A stretch of DNA of 64,000 nucleotides from Hydrocarboniphaga daqingensis (GCF_900129825.1 NZ_FQWZ01000003.1:488353-552352); one strand, 5' to 3'; positions 9,318 to 18,308 are shown, counted from the first letter of the stretch. Made by a program: numbers and translations. The notes: generated by a model from the sequence alone, not told the origin.

Positions 9318-10220
9318 ATGGCGACGCCAGCCGCAGTTCATACCGATCACGCCCACGCTCCGGCCGGTGGCAAGTACTTTGTTCCTGAGCCCTCGGCCTG
9401 GCCGTTTGTGCTGACCTTCGCGCTGGTGATCTGCATCATCGCCGGCTGGGGTTATCTGGAAGAGCACAGCCTCGGCCCGGTTCCGGCCTACGGCGGCGCC
9501 GCGCTGGCGATCTACATCATCTTCCGCTGGGTCCGTGGCGTCTGCCTGGAGAGCGAAGGCGGCCTGTACAACACCCAGGTCGGTATGACCTACCGCATGG
9601 GCATGGCCTGGTTCATTTTCTCCGAGGTCATGTTCTTTGCCGCGTTCTTCGGCGCGCTGTGGTACGCCCGCGAAATGTCAATTCCGTGGCTGTCGGGTGA
9701 AGGCGCCAAGCTGTCCACGCACACCAACCTGTGGCCGGGATTTGAAAACACCTGGCCGACCAACGGTCCCGCCCAGCTCGGCGGCAAGTTTGAGACCGTG
9801 GGCGCCTGGGGCCTGCCCTTCATCAACACCGTACTGCTACTGACCTCGGGCTTCACGCTCGAAGCGGCGCACCACGCGTTGAAGGAAAACCACCGCAAGG
9901 TTTGCATTGCGTGGATGTGGGTGACGGTCGCTCTGGGCTGCCTGTTCCTGTACTTCCAGGTGACCGAATACGTCCATGCGTTCCACGAGCTGAATCTCAC
10001 GATGCACTCCGGCGTTTATGGCTCGACCTTCTTCATGCTGACCGGCTTCCACGGCTTTCACGTGACGCTGGGTACGCTGATGTTGGCCATCATTGCCGTG
10101 CGTCTGATGCTGGGCCACTTCAAACCGGATTCGCACTTCGGCTTCGAAGGCGTCGCTTGGTACTGGCACTTCGTTGACGTGGTATGGATCGGCCTGTTCA
10201 TCTTCGTCTACGTGGCTTGA
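9318..10220 (+). CDS. coxC: Cytochrome c oxidase subunit III
   Basis: Subunit III (300 aa) has seven predicted helices, the conserved FSEVMFFAAFFGALWY segment, LLLTSGFTLEAAHHAL, and the C-terminal GFHGFHVTLG and WYWHFVDVVWIGLF motifs. It stabilises the catalytic core and lipid access in the membrane. GAGGAGT (9308-9314) precedes the ATG at 9318. It is the last structural gene before a strong terminator at 10236. Confidence 0.96.
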   Translation: MATPAAVHTDHAHAPAGGKYFVPEPSAWPFVLTFALVICIIAGWGYLEEHSLGPVPAYGGAALAIYIIFRWVRGVCLESEGGLYNTQVGMTYRMGMAWFIFSEVMFFAAFFGALWYAREMSIPWLSGEGAKLSTHTNLWPGFENTWPTNGPAQLGGKFETVGAWGLPFINTVLLLTSGFTLEAAHHALKENHRKVCIAWMWVTVALGCLFLYFQVTEYVHAFHELNLTMHSGVYGSTFFMLTGFHGFHVTLGTLMLAIIAVRLMLGHFKPDSHFGFEGVAWYWHFVDVVWIGLFIFVYVA

Positions 10221-10235
10221 GGCCTCGATACGAAT

Positions 10236-10270
10236 CAAGAAAAAGGCCCGTCTGACGGGCCTTTTTCTTG
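10236..10270. terminator. Perfect bidirectional terminator after coxC
   Basis: The 17-base arms CAAGAAAAAGGCCCGTC and GACGGGCCTTTTTCTTG flank one base, so the inverted repeat is perfect over 35 bases. In RNA the loop would open at the GUCUGAC core. T-runs on both strands suit termination of coxC from the left and of the DUF2909 gene from the right. Confidence 0.9.
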
Positions 10271-10345
10271 TCTGGCGCTGCTCGCGGCCGATGTAAGGAT
10301 GGACAGTGCGGCCGGCGCGTATGGGCAGCGCCGGCCGCGCTCGCA

Positions 10346-10555
10346 CTAGCCGCCGAGTGCGTGCGGTTTGATCCAGCCCATCGTGAACGCGAGGATCAGG
10401 AACAGCAGCAGCGCCAGTTGCAGTCCGACGCGCCACGACAGCGCCCAGAACGCGCGACGTTTGCTGCTAGGGTCGCGCACGACGAAGTATCCGCCCGCGA
10501 ACAGCGAGCCGAGTATGGCCAACAGGAAGACGACGATGAGCAGATTGACGAGCAT
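10346..10555 (-). CDS. Twin-transmembrane protein, DUF2909 family
   Basis: This is a 69-aa protein with two transmembrane helices joined by a short basic turn (VVRDPSSKRRAFWALSWRVG) and ending GWIKPHALGG. This matches the DUF2909 pattern (hydrophobic segment, F..RD, RAL.WRI, GWI.PH). DUF2909 genes usually sit opposite SURF1 in cox clusters; the role is unknown, probably oxidase assembly by association. The ATG at 10555 gives the normal family length; a GTG at 10579 would add eight residues. Confidence 0.75.
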   Translation of the reverse strand: MLVNLLIVVFLLAILGSLFAGGYFVVRDPSSKRRAFWALSWRVGLQLALLLFLILAFTMGWIKPHALGG

Positions 10556-10627
10556 GCTGATCACGGCGAGAAAGGGCACTCATGTTAGTCCGGCTGCGAC
10601 TCGCTGTGCGACCGTTTGCAACGCACG

Positions 10628-11353
10628 ATGAGCTGGCAATTTCGTCCGCCGTTGTGGTCCATTGCTGCGGTGATTCCAGCGCTGGCGCTGCTGCTCGCGC
10701 TGGGTAGTTGGCAGATGCAGCGCGGCTGGTACAAAACCCGTCTGCAAGCGGTGATGGACCAATCGATGGGCGAAGCACCGGTGCCGCTGACGGCCGCGAC
10801 GTCCGCTGGCGAAGAGCAACGGGCGCCACATGTGAGCGCTCGCGGTGTGTATCAAAGCCAGCGCCAGTTGTTACTCGACAATCAGGGCAACGAGGGTCGC
10901 CCCGGCTACCGCGTTTGGACGCCGATGCGTTTGACCGACGGTGCGCTGCTGATCGTCGATCGCGGCTGGGTTGCACAGGACGGTGATCGCAACCGCTTGC
11001 CGGCGATCGACGTAAACGATGTCACTCGCGAAGTACGTGGCCTGTGGCGGCCATTGCCGCAGCCGGGCATGCGTTTCGCGGCGGATGCCTGCGCAGGCAC
11101 GAGTTGGCCGCGCGTGGTCCAATACCCGACGGCAAGCGATCTGCGTTGTCTTTATGGCGACTTGGGCGCGCCGCCGCTCGACGGCCTGCTGCTACTCGAT
11201 CCCGATCAGGACGATGGATTTGTTCGTGACTGGCGTGTCAATGCCTCGGTGCCGCCGCAGCGGCACTACGCCTACGCAGCGCAGTGGTATGCATTTGCCG
11301 CAACGCTGCTGTTTCTGTTCGTGAAGCTCAACCTGAGACGTTCGCCCCGATGA
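10628..11353 (+). CDS. SURF1 family cytochrome oxidase biogenesis protein
   Basis: The protein (241 aa) has SURF1 architecture: an N-terminal helix (about residues 9-28), a long periplasmic domain and a C-terminal helix near AYAAQWYAFAATLLFLFVKL. Family motifs are GSWQMQRGWYKTRL, RPGYRVWTPMRL and VDRGWV. SURF1 assists insertion of heme a into subunit I. The ATG at 10628 is preferred over a TTG at 10616. Its stop codon overlaps the next gene in ATGA, so translation is probably coupled. Confidence 0.92.
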   Translation: MSWQFRPPLWSIAAVIPALALLLALGSWQMQRGWYKTRLQAVMDQSMGEAPVPLTAATSAGEEQRAPHVSARGVYQSQRQLLLDNQGNEGRPGYRVWTPMRLTDGALLIVDRGWVAQDGDRNRLPAIDVNDVTREVRGLWRPLPQPGMRFAADACAGTSWPRVVQYPTASDLRCLYGDLGAPPLDGLLLLDPDQDDGFVRDWRVNASVPPQRHYAYAAQWYAFAATLLFLFVKLNLRRSPR

Positions 11354-11964
11354 ATGCCGCCACACCCGCAACCCGCTCGCGCGTTCCCGGCCGTATCCAG
11401 TTCTTGCTGCTGGCCGTGCTGTTCTTCACGCCGTTTGTCGCCGCCTGGATGCTGTATTTCTACTTCCCTGACCTGCGTCCGTCAGGCACGACCAACTACG
11501 GCGAGCTGGTTTCGCCGATCAAACCGGTGCCCGAGCAAAGCTGGACGCTGCCCGACGGCAGCAAGGCCGTCACCAGCGAACTGAACCGCAAATGGACCGT
11601 GCTCCAACTGGGCGGCGCAGACTGCGACGCTGCCTGCGGCGAGCGCGTGTTGCTGACCCGTCAGTTGCGCACCGCGCTCAACGCCGACCGCGAACGCGTG
11701 CAGCGCGTACTGCTGGTCACCGATGCGGCAGCGCTGCCGGCGCTGCAGCAGCGCCTGGCCGCTGACCACGGCGATTTGCTGCTCCGCGCCGACGCGCCAG
11801 GGCTGGATGCAGCGTTCTTCGGTAGCCGCGACGCCAACGCGCTGTACTTGATCGACCCGCTCGGAAACTACTTGATGCTGTATCCCGACCGCGGCACGCA
11901 GTCGGACTTCAAAGGCCTGCAGAAAGATCTGAAAAAACTGCTGAAGCTATCGCAGTCGGGCTAG
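11350..11964 (+). CDS. Sco-like thioredoxin-fold membrane protein of the cox cluster
   Basis: This 204-aa protein has an N-terminal helix at about residues 17-40 and a periplasmic domain beginning near NRKWTVLQLGGADCDAACG. Cys92 and Cys96 form a CxxxC pair, the spacing of the Sco copper site, but the usual Pro after the second Cys is Gly here. A protein of this kind lies between SURF1 and ctaA in many gammaproteobacteria. A role as copper chaperone or thiol reductase for CuA is inferred from fold and position. The ATG overlaps the SURF1 stop codon. Confidence 0.7.
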   Translation: MNAATPATRSRVPGRIQFLLLAVLFFTPFVAAWMLYFYFPDLRPSGTTNYGELVSPIKPVPEQSWTLPDGSKAVTSELNRKWTVLQLGGADCDAACGERVLLTRQLRTALNADRERVQRVLLVTDAAALPALQQRLAADHGDLLLRADAPGLDAAFFGSRDANALYLIDPLGNYLMLYPDRGTQSDFKGLQKDLKKLLKLSQSG

Positions 11965-12073
11965 CGTCCCGACCGGTTCCGGGCGCGGCCGGCAGTGCCG
12001 CCGTTGCCCGGCTAAAATGCGGCCCGCAGCAGCGCGGCCGCGCTCCTCTCACGCCGTTGGTAGTGCCCATCCC

Positions 12074-13060
12074 ATGCTCTGGTTTCGTCGTCTGAATCTG
12101 GCCACTTTGGCCCTGTGCTTCACCGTGATCGTGTTCGGCGCCTACGTGCGCCTGTCCGACGCCGGCCTCGGCTGCCCGGACTGGCCCGGCTGCTACGGCC
12201 ATGTCGGCATACCCGACGCCGCGCATGAAGTGCTTACGGCCGAACAAGCCTATCCCGAGCGCCCGGTCGAGGCGCCGAAAGCCTGGAAGGAAATGATCCA
12301 CCGCTACCTGGCATCGACGCTGGGTCTGTTGATCGTCGTGTTGGCGTTTCTCAGCACGCGGCTGAAAAGCCCGACGCGAACCTTGCGCGTCCTTCCATGG
12401 GTGTTGGTCGGGTTGGTGATGTTCCAAGGCGCGCTCGGCATGTGGACCGTCACGCTGCTGCTCAAACCGCTGGTGGTGACGGGCCATCTGCTCGGCGGCC
12501 TGACGACGTTCTCGCTGCTGCTGTGGCTGTGGTTGAGCACGCGCGCGCCGGCGGCCGTCGACGCGCCGCGTCCGCTGCTGCGGCTTGCGACGTTCGCGCT
12601 GGTGATCCTGGCGATACAGATCTTCCTCGGCGGCTGGACCAGCACCAATTACGCAGCCCTGGCCTGCCCGGATCTGCCGACCTGTCATGGTGTGATGGTG
12701 CCCGAAACCGATTACGCCACCGCCTACAAGCTATGGCATGGCCTGGGCATCAATTACGAGTACGGCATTCTCGACAACCGGGCGCGCGTGACGATCCACT
12801 GGACGCACCGGATCGGCGCCGCCGTGGTGACGGTGACGATGCTGCTGTTGGCCGTGGCGCTGCTGCGTCAGCCCGGCTTGTGGCGTCGCTTCGGCTACGC
12901 GGTGCTCGCGGTGCTGGCTTTGCAGGTGGTCATCGGTATTGCAACGGTTTGGTACCAGCTGCCGCTGCTGGTGGCGACGGCGCATAACGGGGGCGCCGCC
13001 TTGTTCCTGGCCTGCTTGGTCGCACTGAATCAGCGGCTGCGCTCTGCGCCTACGATCTGA
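12074..13060 (+). CDS. ctaA: Heme A synthase
   Basis: CtaA (328 aa) oxidises the C8 methyl of heme O to the formyl group of heme A in the inner membrane. Eight helices are predicted. The first periplasmic loop has GLGCPDWPGCYG with the conserved Cys pair and the second has ALACPDLPTCHG, both typical of the class. The heme ligands are likely the His residues in EMIHRYLAS, VVTGHLLGG, TIHWTHRIGA and VATAHNGGAA. The ATG at 12074 removes an artefactual 19-residue extension. ctaB follows after 21 bases. Confidence 0.95.
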   Translation: MLWFRRLNLATLALCFTVIVFGAYVRLSDAGLGCPDWPGCYGHVGIPDAAHEVLTAEQAYPERPVEAPKAWKEMIHRYLASTLGLLIVVLAFLSTRLKSPTRTLRVLPWVLVGLVMFQGALGMWTVTLLLKPLVVTGHLLGGLTTFSLLLWLWLSTRAPAAVDAPRPLLRLATFALVILAIQIFLGGWTSTNYAALACPDLPTCHGVMVPETDYATAYKLWHGLGINYEYGILDNRARVTIHWTHRIGAAVVTVTMLLLAVALLRQPGLWRRFGYAVLAVLALQVVIGIATVWYQLPLLVATAHNGGAALFLACLVALNQRLRSAPTI

Positions 13061-13081
13061 AGCCGGACGGAACAACACGCC

Positions 13082-13975
13082 ATGACCCAGACGGTCGACA
13101 ACGGCTCGCTGCTGAACGAGTACTACGAGCTGTGCAAGCCGCGCGTGGTGATGCTGATCGTGTTCACGGCGATCATCGGCATGTTCCTGGCCGTGCCGCT
13201 GCTGCCGCCGATCGCGGCGTTGGCCTGGGGCACCTTGGGTATCACGCTGCAGGCGGCGTCCGCGGCGGCGATCAACCAGATCATTGACCGCGGCATCGAC
13301 GCCAACATGGCGCGCACCTGTGGCCGTCCATTGGTGACGGGCCGCCTCGGCATGACCGAGTCGATCGCTTTTGCCACGGTGATCGGCTTGGCTGGCTTTG
13401 TGATGCTGTGGTTCCTGGTCAACCCGCTGACCGCACTGCTGACCCAGTTCGCGTTGGTCGGTTATGCCGGTATCTACACGCTGTTTCTGAAGCGTGCGAC
13501 CCCGCAGAACATCGTCATTGGCGGCGCTGCCGGTGCCGCGCCGCCGGTACTCGGCTGGGCGGCGGCGACGGGCGAGGTGCACGCCCATGCGCTGATCCTG
13601 TTCCTGATCATTTTCATCTGGACGCCGCCGCATTTCTGGGCGCTGGCGATCGAGCGTCGCGACGAATACGCCAAGGCCGGCATCCCGATGCTGCCCGTGA
13701 CGCACGGCATCGAGTTCACCCGCACCCAAGTGCTGCTGTACACGATCCTGCTGGTGCTGGTGACGACGCTGCCGTATCTGATCGGCATGAGCGGCCCGGT
13801 CTACTTGCTGGCTTCGCTGGTGCTGAACTTCGTGTTCCTGCGCTACGCCGTGCTGATGAAGTTCGCGCCGCGGCCCGGCCTGCCAATGAAGACCTTCGGT
13901 TATTCGATTGTCTACCTGATGGGCATCTTCTCGGCGCTGCTGGTCGACCACTACGTGTACCGACTGCTGATGTAG
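13082..13975 (+). CDS. ctaB: Protoheme IX farnesyltransferase (heme O synthase)
   Basis: The enzyme (297 aa, also called CyoE) farnesylates heme b to heme O, the substrate of CtaA. It is a UbiA-superfamily membrane protein with the prenyl-diphosphate motif NQIIDRGIDANMARTCGRPL and the second Asp region in ERRDEYAKAGIPMLPV. Nine helices are predicted. It closes the oxidase biogenesis cluster; no clear terminator is seen in the 61 bases before the GH57 gene. Confidence 0.95.
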   Translation: MTQTVDNGSLLNEYYELCKPRVVMLIVFTAIIGMFLAVPLLPPIAALAWGTLGITLQAASAAAINQIIDRGIDANMARTCGRPLVTGRLGMTESIAFATVIGLAGFVMLWFLVNPLTALLTQFALVGYAGIYTLFLKRATPQNIVIGGAAGAAPPVLGWAAATGEVHAHALILFLIIFIWTPPHFWALAIERRDEYAKAGIPMLPVTHGIEFTRTQVLLYTILLVLVTTLPYLIGMSGPVYLLASLVLNFVFLRYAVLMKFAPRPGLPMKTFGYSIVYLMGIFSALLVDHYVYRLLM

Positions 13976-14036
13976 GGACTCGCCGCGTTCACGGGTAAGC
14001 TCGGCTCTCGTCTTTCTGCGACCGAGCGGACATCCC

Positions 14037-15716
14037 ATGAGCGATCAGCGTTTGCGTGTCGTCGTCGGCTGGCATATGCACCAGCCCGAATATCGCGACC
14101 CGGCCGACGGCGTGTCGTCGCTGCCATGGACTTACCTGCATGCGATCAAGGACTACGCCGACATGGCGGCGCACCTGGAGCATGAGCCGGATGCTCGCGC
14201 CGTGGTCAACTTCGCGCCGCTGCTGCTCGAGCAGATCGAAGATCGCGCGGCGACGATCGCCGCGCATCTGGCCAGCGGCGCTCCGCTATGCGAGCCGGTT
14301 CTCGAAGCGCTGGTCGCCGAGCGTTATCCCACAGATGCCGCGGCGCGGCTGGCGCTGATCGACGCGGGGCTACGCAGCCACCCGCAGCGGCTGATCGCGC
14401 GCTACCCGGCTTATCAGGCGCTCGCCGAAATTGCGGCGCGCACGCGCGACGAACCGGCGTTTGCCGAATACCTGTCCGACGCCTACATCGCCGATCTGCT
14501 GACCTGGCTGCACATCGCGTGGATGGGCGAGACGATCCGGCGCCATGACGGCTTTGTGCAGGCGCTCGAAGCCCAGGGCCGTGCATTCAGCCTGGATCAG
14601 CGGCGCCAGTTGCTCGCGCTGATCGGCGAGATCACGGCCAGCATCATTCCGCGTTATCGGGCGCTGGCCGAGACTGGCCGGGTTGAGCTGACGGTGACGC
14701 CCTACGGCCATCCGATCGTGCCGCTGCTGCTGGATCTTCGGTCGGCCAAGGAGGCGATGCCCGATGCACCGTTGCCGGACGCGGCCGGTTATCCGGGCGG
14801 CGAGGCGCGGGCCCGCTGGCATTTCGAGCGCGGCCTGGCCGTCTTCGAGCGCTGCTTCGGTTTCAGGCCCGTCGGTTGCTGGTGTTCCGAAGGCTCGATC
14901 AGCGAGGCCACGCTCGATCTGCTGCCGGACTTCGGTTTTGCATGGACCGCCTCGGGCGGCAATGTACTGGCGCACAGCGCTCGCGATGCTGGCGTGCAGG
15001 CACCCGCGAGTCGGCCGATCCAGTTCGGCCGGCGCTCGCTGGCCTGCTGGTTCCGTGACGACGAGTTGTCCGACGCGGTCGGCTTTCAGTACCAGACCTG
15101 GCACGCCGACGACGCGGTTGACGATCTGGTCCGGCGGCTGGAGCAGCGCGCCGACCAGCAAGGCACCGACGGAGTGGTGCTGATTTATCTGGATGGCGAG
15201 AACGCCTGGGAGTTTTATCCGATGAATGCGTACTGGATGCTGTCGACGCTGTACCGACGGCTGGCGCACCACCCGCGTTTGCGGCTGACGACGGTACGCG
15301 ATGCGCTGGCCGAAGGCGTCCCCCACGCACCGTTGCCGAGGCTGACGGCCGGCAGTTGGGTCTACGGCACGTTCTCGACCTGGATCGGCTCGGTCGACAA
15401 GAACCGCGGGTGGGACCTGCTGGTGATGGCCAAGCAGGCCTACGACAGCGTGATCGGCAGCGGCGATTTCAGCGAGCGCCAGCGCGCGGCGATCGACCGA
15501 CAACTGGCTGTCTGCGAGGGCTCCGATTGGTTCTGGTGGCTGGGCGACTACAACCCCGGCCGCGCCGTCAGCGACTTCGAATCGCTCTATCGGCTGCATC
15601 TGCGCCGCTTGTTCGAGATGCTCGGCGTCGCGCCGCCGCCGGTGCTGGCCGCGGTGCTCAGTCATGGCCATGGCGATCCGGCCGCTGGCGGTACGATGCG
15701 GGCAGCCAGCGAATGA
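14037..15716 (+). CDS. Glycoside hydrolase family 57 (alpha-amylase/4-alpha-glucanotransferase type)
   Basis: The 559-aa protein has the GH57 opening VVVGWHMHQPEYRDP (family motif HxHQP), a mid-region GYPGGEARARWHFERGLAVFERCFG, and the nucleophile motif GCWCSEGSISE with Glu285. A downstream acidic motif is LIYLDGENAWEFYP. No signal peptide is seen, so it probably acts on cytoplasmic alpha-glucans such as glycogen. GH57 includes amylases, branching enzymes and amylopullulanases; the exact specificity cannot be read here. It overlaps malQ by 4 bases, which supports a joint role in alpha-glucan turnover. Confidence 0.88.
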   Translation: MSDQRLRVVVGWHMHQPEYRDPADGVSSLPWTYLHAIKDYADMAAHLEHEPDARAVVNFAPLLLEQIEDRAATIAAHLASGAPLCEPVLEALVAERYPTDAAARLALIDAGLRSHPQRLIARYPAYQALAEIAARTRDEPAFAEYLSDAYIADLLTWLHIAWMGETIRRHDGFVQALEAQGRAFSLDQRRQLLALIGEITASIIPRYRALAETGRVELTVTPYGHPIVPLLLDLRSAKEAMPDAPLPDAAGYPGGEARARWHFERGLAVFERCFGFRPVGCWCSEGSISEATLDLLPDFGFAWTASGGNVLAHSARDAGVQAPASRPIQFGRRSLACWFRDDELSDAVGFQYQTWHADDAVDDLVRRLEQRADQQGTDGVVLIYLDGENAWEFYPMNAYWMLSTLYRRLAHHPRLRLTTVRDALAEGVPHAPLPRLTAGSWVYGTFSTWIGSVDKNRGWDLLVMAKQAYDSVIGSGDFSERQRAAIDRQLAVCEGSDWFWWLGDYNPGRAVSDFESLYRLHLRRLFEMLGVAPPPVLAAVLSHGHGDPAAGGTMRAASE

Positions 15717-17188
15717 GCGCCGATGCCGATTGGCTGATGCGTCGCCGCGCCGGTGTGCTCGCCCACATCACGTCGCTGCCGGGCTCGTTTGGCAACGGCG
15801 ACTTCAGCCACGACGCGTACCGCTTTATCGAATTCGCAGCCGCCAGCGGCTTCTCGATCTGGCAGGTGCTGCCGCTGACCGCAACGCATGCGGACGGATC
15901 GCCGTATTTCAGCCCGTCTGCCAACGCCGGCAATCCGCTGCTGATCAGCCTGGACTGGCTGCTCGATCGCGGCTGGCTGCGCGCGCTCGAGCCGCAGGTG
16001 ACGGCCGACGAGGCGACGTCGTATCGCCGTGCCTGTCTGCGACAGGCCGGAGACGGCTTCTTCGAGGAGGCCGATCCCGCTTGGATGGCGCGCTTCAACG
16101 CGTTCTGCCAGCGCAGCGCCGCTTGGCTCGACGACTACGCGGCGTTCGTCGCGCTGAGCGCGCTGAACGACGGCGCGCCGTGGACCCAGTGGCCGCCGGC
16201 GCATCGCGATCGCCGCGGCGCCGGCTACGACCAAGCGCTGGCGCAGCAAGCGGCAACGCTGCGCCAAGTGCGTTTCGAGCAGTTCGTGTTCCAGACCCAG
16301 TGGGACGATCTGCGGTCGTACGCGCGCCGCCACGGCGTGGCGCTGTTCGGCGACCTGCCGATCTTCGTCGCGCACCAGAGCGCCGACGTCTGGGCGCAGC
16401 CGGCGCTGTGGCAGCTCGACGCTGCGGGTGACCCAACGGTCGTCGCCGGTGTGCCGCCCGACTACTTCTCCAAAACCGGCCAAGTCTGGGGCAATCCCTT
16501 GTATTGCTGGGATGCCCATCGCGCCGAGGGTTACGCGTGGTGGTTACGGCGGCTGGCTCGGCAGCGCGAGCTGTTCGACATCCTCAGGATCGACCACTTC
16601 CGCGGCCTTGAAGCCTGCTGGGAAATCCCGGCCGGAGCCGAAACTGCAATCGAGGGCCGCTGGTCGCCCTCACCGGGTGCCGAGTTGCTGGCCGCCGCAC
16701 GCCGTGAGTTGGCCGACCTGCCGCTGGTCGCCGAAGACCTCGGTGAGATCACGCCGGAAGTCGATGCTTTGCGCCGTCAGTTCGGATTGCCCGGCATGCG
16801 CGTGCTGCAGTTCGGCTTCGACGGCAGCCCCGACAACCTGCATCTGCCGCACAACTACGCGCTGGACTTCGTCGCTTATACCGGCACGCACGACAACGCG
16901 GTCACCCGTGAATGGTACGAAGCGCTCGACGCTGACGAGCGCGCCTTGGTGCAGCGCTACGTTCGTGGCGAAGTGCCGGCCGCGATGATCGAGGCGGTCT
17001 ACGCCTCGGTCGCGCGGATCGCCGTGATTCCGATGCAGGACGTGCTCGAACTTGGCGCCGGTCACCGCATGAACACACCCGGCACGATGAGCCCCGATAA
17101 CTGGCGCTGGCGCTTCGACTGGACGCAGCTGCGTCCGGCGCGCCGTGCCGAGTTGCGCGAACTGGCGCAGCGCTACAACCGGCTCTAG
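15713..17188 (+). CDS. malQ: 4-alpha-glucanotransferase (amylomaltase)
   Basis: MalQ (491 aa, GH77) disproportionates maltodextrins in the cytoplasm. Visible motifs are LPGSFGNGDF, WQVLPLTATHADGSPYFSPSANAGN (shown in parts), the nucleophile region ILRIDHFRGLEACWEIP, the acid/base region PLVAEDLGEITPEV, and GTHDNAVTREWYEAL. It lacks the long N-terminal extension of some enterobacterial MalQ, as in plant-type and Thermus enzymes. The ATG overlaps the GH57 stop codon (ATGA), so the two are translationally coupled. A strong terminator follows at 17237. Confidence 0.95.
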   Translation: MSADADWLMRRRAGVLAHITSLPGSFGNGDFSHDAYRFIEFAAASGFSIWQVLPLTATHADGSPYFSPSANAGNPLLISLDWLLDRGWLRALEPQVTADEATSYRRACLRQAGDGFFEEADPAWMARFNAFCQRSAAWLDDYAAFVALSALNDGAPWTQWPPAHRDRRGAGYDQALAQQAATLRQVRFEQFVFQTQWDDLRSYARRHGVALFGDLPIFVAHQSADVWAQPALWQLDAAGDPTVVAGVPPDYFSKTGQVWGNPLYCWDAHRAEGYAWWLRRLARQRELFDILRIDHFRGLEACWEIPAGAETAIEGRWSPSPGAELLAAARRELADLPLVAEDLGEITPEVDALRRQFGLPGMRVLQFGFDGSPDNLHLPHNYALDFVAYTGTHDNAVTREWYEALDADERALVQRYVRGEVPAAMIEAVYASVARIAVIPMQDVLELGAGHRMNTPGTMSPDNWRWRFDWTQLRPARRAELRELAQRYNRL

Positions 17189-17236
17189 ACCGGGGGAAGC
17201 GGCTCGGGTGGCCGCGTTCGGCGGGGCCTTAAATGA

Positions 17237-17268
17237 AACACCCCCGCGACGGGCGTCGCGGGGGTGTT
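17237..17268. terminator. Terminator between malQ and rpoH
   Basis: The arms AACACCCCCGCGAC (17237-17250) and GTCGCGGGGGTGTT (17255-17268) are perfectly complementary around a GGGC loop. The convergent genes malQ and rpoH end on either side, so it probably serves both, although U-runs are short on both strands. Confidence 0.8.
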
Positions 17269-17299
17269 GGCAAGCAGACGCGGGGCGAGGGTGCGAGCC

Positions 17300-18187
17300 T
17301 TACGCCGGAATGGCCTCGATCGCCTTGCGCAGCTTTTTCATCGCCGCGGCTTCGATCTGGCGGATGCGCTCAGCCGACACGCCGTACTGGTCGGCCAGCT
17401 CCTGCAAACCGGCCTTCTCGCCGTCTTCGGCCAGCCAGCGACGCGCCAGAATCGTCCGCGCGCGGTCGTCGAGCGCTGCCAGCGCCGTCCGCATCGTCGT
17501 TTCGCGCTGCTCGTGCCAGCCGGCGTCTTCGATCTCGGCGTAGCTGCTGTCTTCGACCGCCAGGTAGTCCTCGGGCACGTAGCTGCCTTCGTCGCCGGCA
17601 TCTTCGGGCGTCGCGCTGAACGACATGTCGTGGCCGCCGAGGCGCGATTCCATCTGCAGCACTTCTTCGGGCTTGACCTTCAGGTCGCGCGCGATCGTCT
17701 CGACTTCGGCCTGCGACATCCAGCCCAGCCGGGTCTTCGACGAACGCAGATTGAAGAACAGCTTGCGCTGTGCCTTGGTCGTGGCGATCTTCACGATGCG
17801 CCAGTTCTTCAGCACGAATTCGTGGATTTCGGCCTTGATCCAGTGCACCGCGAACGAGATCAAGCGCACGCCGACGTCCGGGTCGAAGCGCTTGACGGCC
17901 TTCATCAGGCCGACGTTGCCTTCCTGGATCAGGTCGGCCAGCTGCAGGCCGTAGCCCATGTAGCCGCGGGCGATGTGGACGACGAAGCGCAGGTTGGACA
18001 GCACCAGTTGCTGGGCGGCCGCCAGGTCCTGCTCGTCGTGCAGCTTGCGCGCCAGACGGGTTTCTTCGGCCGGGTCGAGCAGCGGGATGCGGCTCACCGA
18101 CTGAATATAGGCCTCGACGCTACCGGACAGCGGCGACAGCGCTGCCTGTTGGCGCAGGGTCAGGGCAGTGGTGGTCGTGGTCGTCAT
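17300..18187 (-). CDS. rpoH: RNA polymerase heat-shock sigma factor (sigma-32)
   Basis: RpoH (295 aa) directs RNA polymerase to heat-shock promoters. Region 2 has NLRFVVHIARGYMGYGLQLADLIQEGNVGLMKAVKRFDP (given here only as landmark ends NLRFVV and KRFDP), and the sigma-32 signature box QRKLFFNLR is present, which separates it from RpoD/RpoS. Region 4 ends in GVSAERIRQIEAAAMKKLR. The ATG at 18187 has AGGGAA eight or so bases upstream on the minus strand. It lies downstream of the iaaA terminator, so it is its own unit. Confidence 0.95.
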   Translation of the reverse strand: MTTTTTTALTLRQQAALSPLSGSVEAYIQSVSRIPLLDPAEETRLARKLHDEQDLAAAQQLVLSNLRFVVHIARGYMGYGLQLADLIQEGNVGLMKAVKRFDPDVGVRLISFAVHWIKAEIHEFVLKNWRIVKIATTKAQRKLFFNLRSSKTRLGWMSQAEVETIARDLKVKPEEVLQMESRLGGHDMSFSATPEDAGDEGSYVPEDYLAVEDSSYAEIEDAGWHEQRETTMRTALAALDDRARTILARRWLAEDGEKAGLQELADQYGVSAERIRQIEAAAMKKLRKAIEAIPA

Positions 18188-18252
18188 GAAGGTTCCCTTG
18201 AGCCTCGCGGCCCGTTCTACGGCTGCCGACCGATTGGCTGGCAGTCGCACGG

Positions 18253-18281
18253 ATAGAGTGCCAAGACTACGCTGTAGTTCC
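18253..18281 (-). promoter_or_regulatory. Candidate sigma-E-like promoter of rpoH
   Basis: On the minus strand GGAACTA (18281-18275) is followed after 17 bases by TCTAT (18257-18253). The E. coli rpoH P3 promoter, read by sigma-E, has GAACTT and TCTGA 16 bases apart. The start codon is 65 bases downstream. The match is partial and the assignment is tentative. Confidence 0.3.
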
Positions 18282-18308
18282 CCAAAAGGGTGTTTGAAAT
18301 AACAAAAC

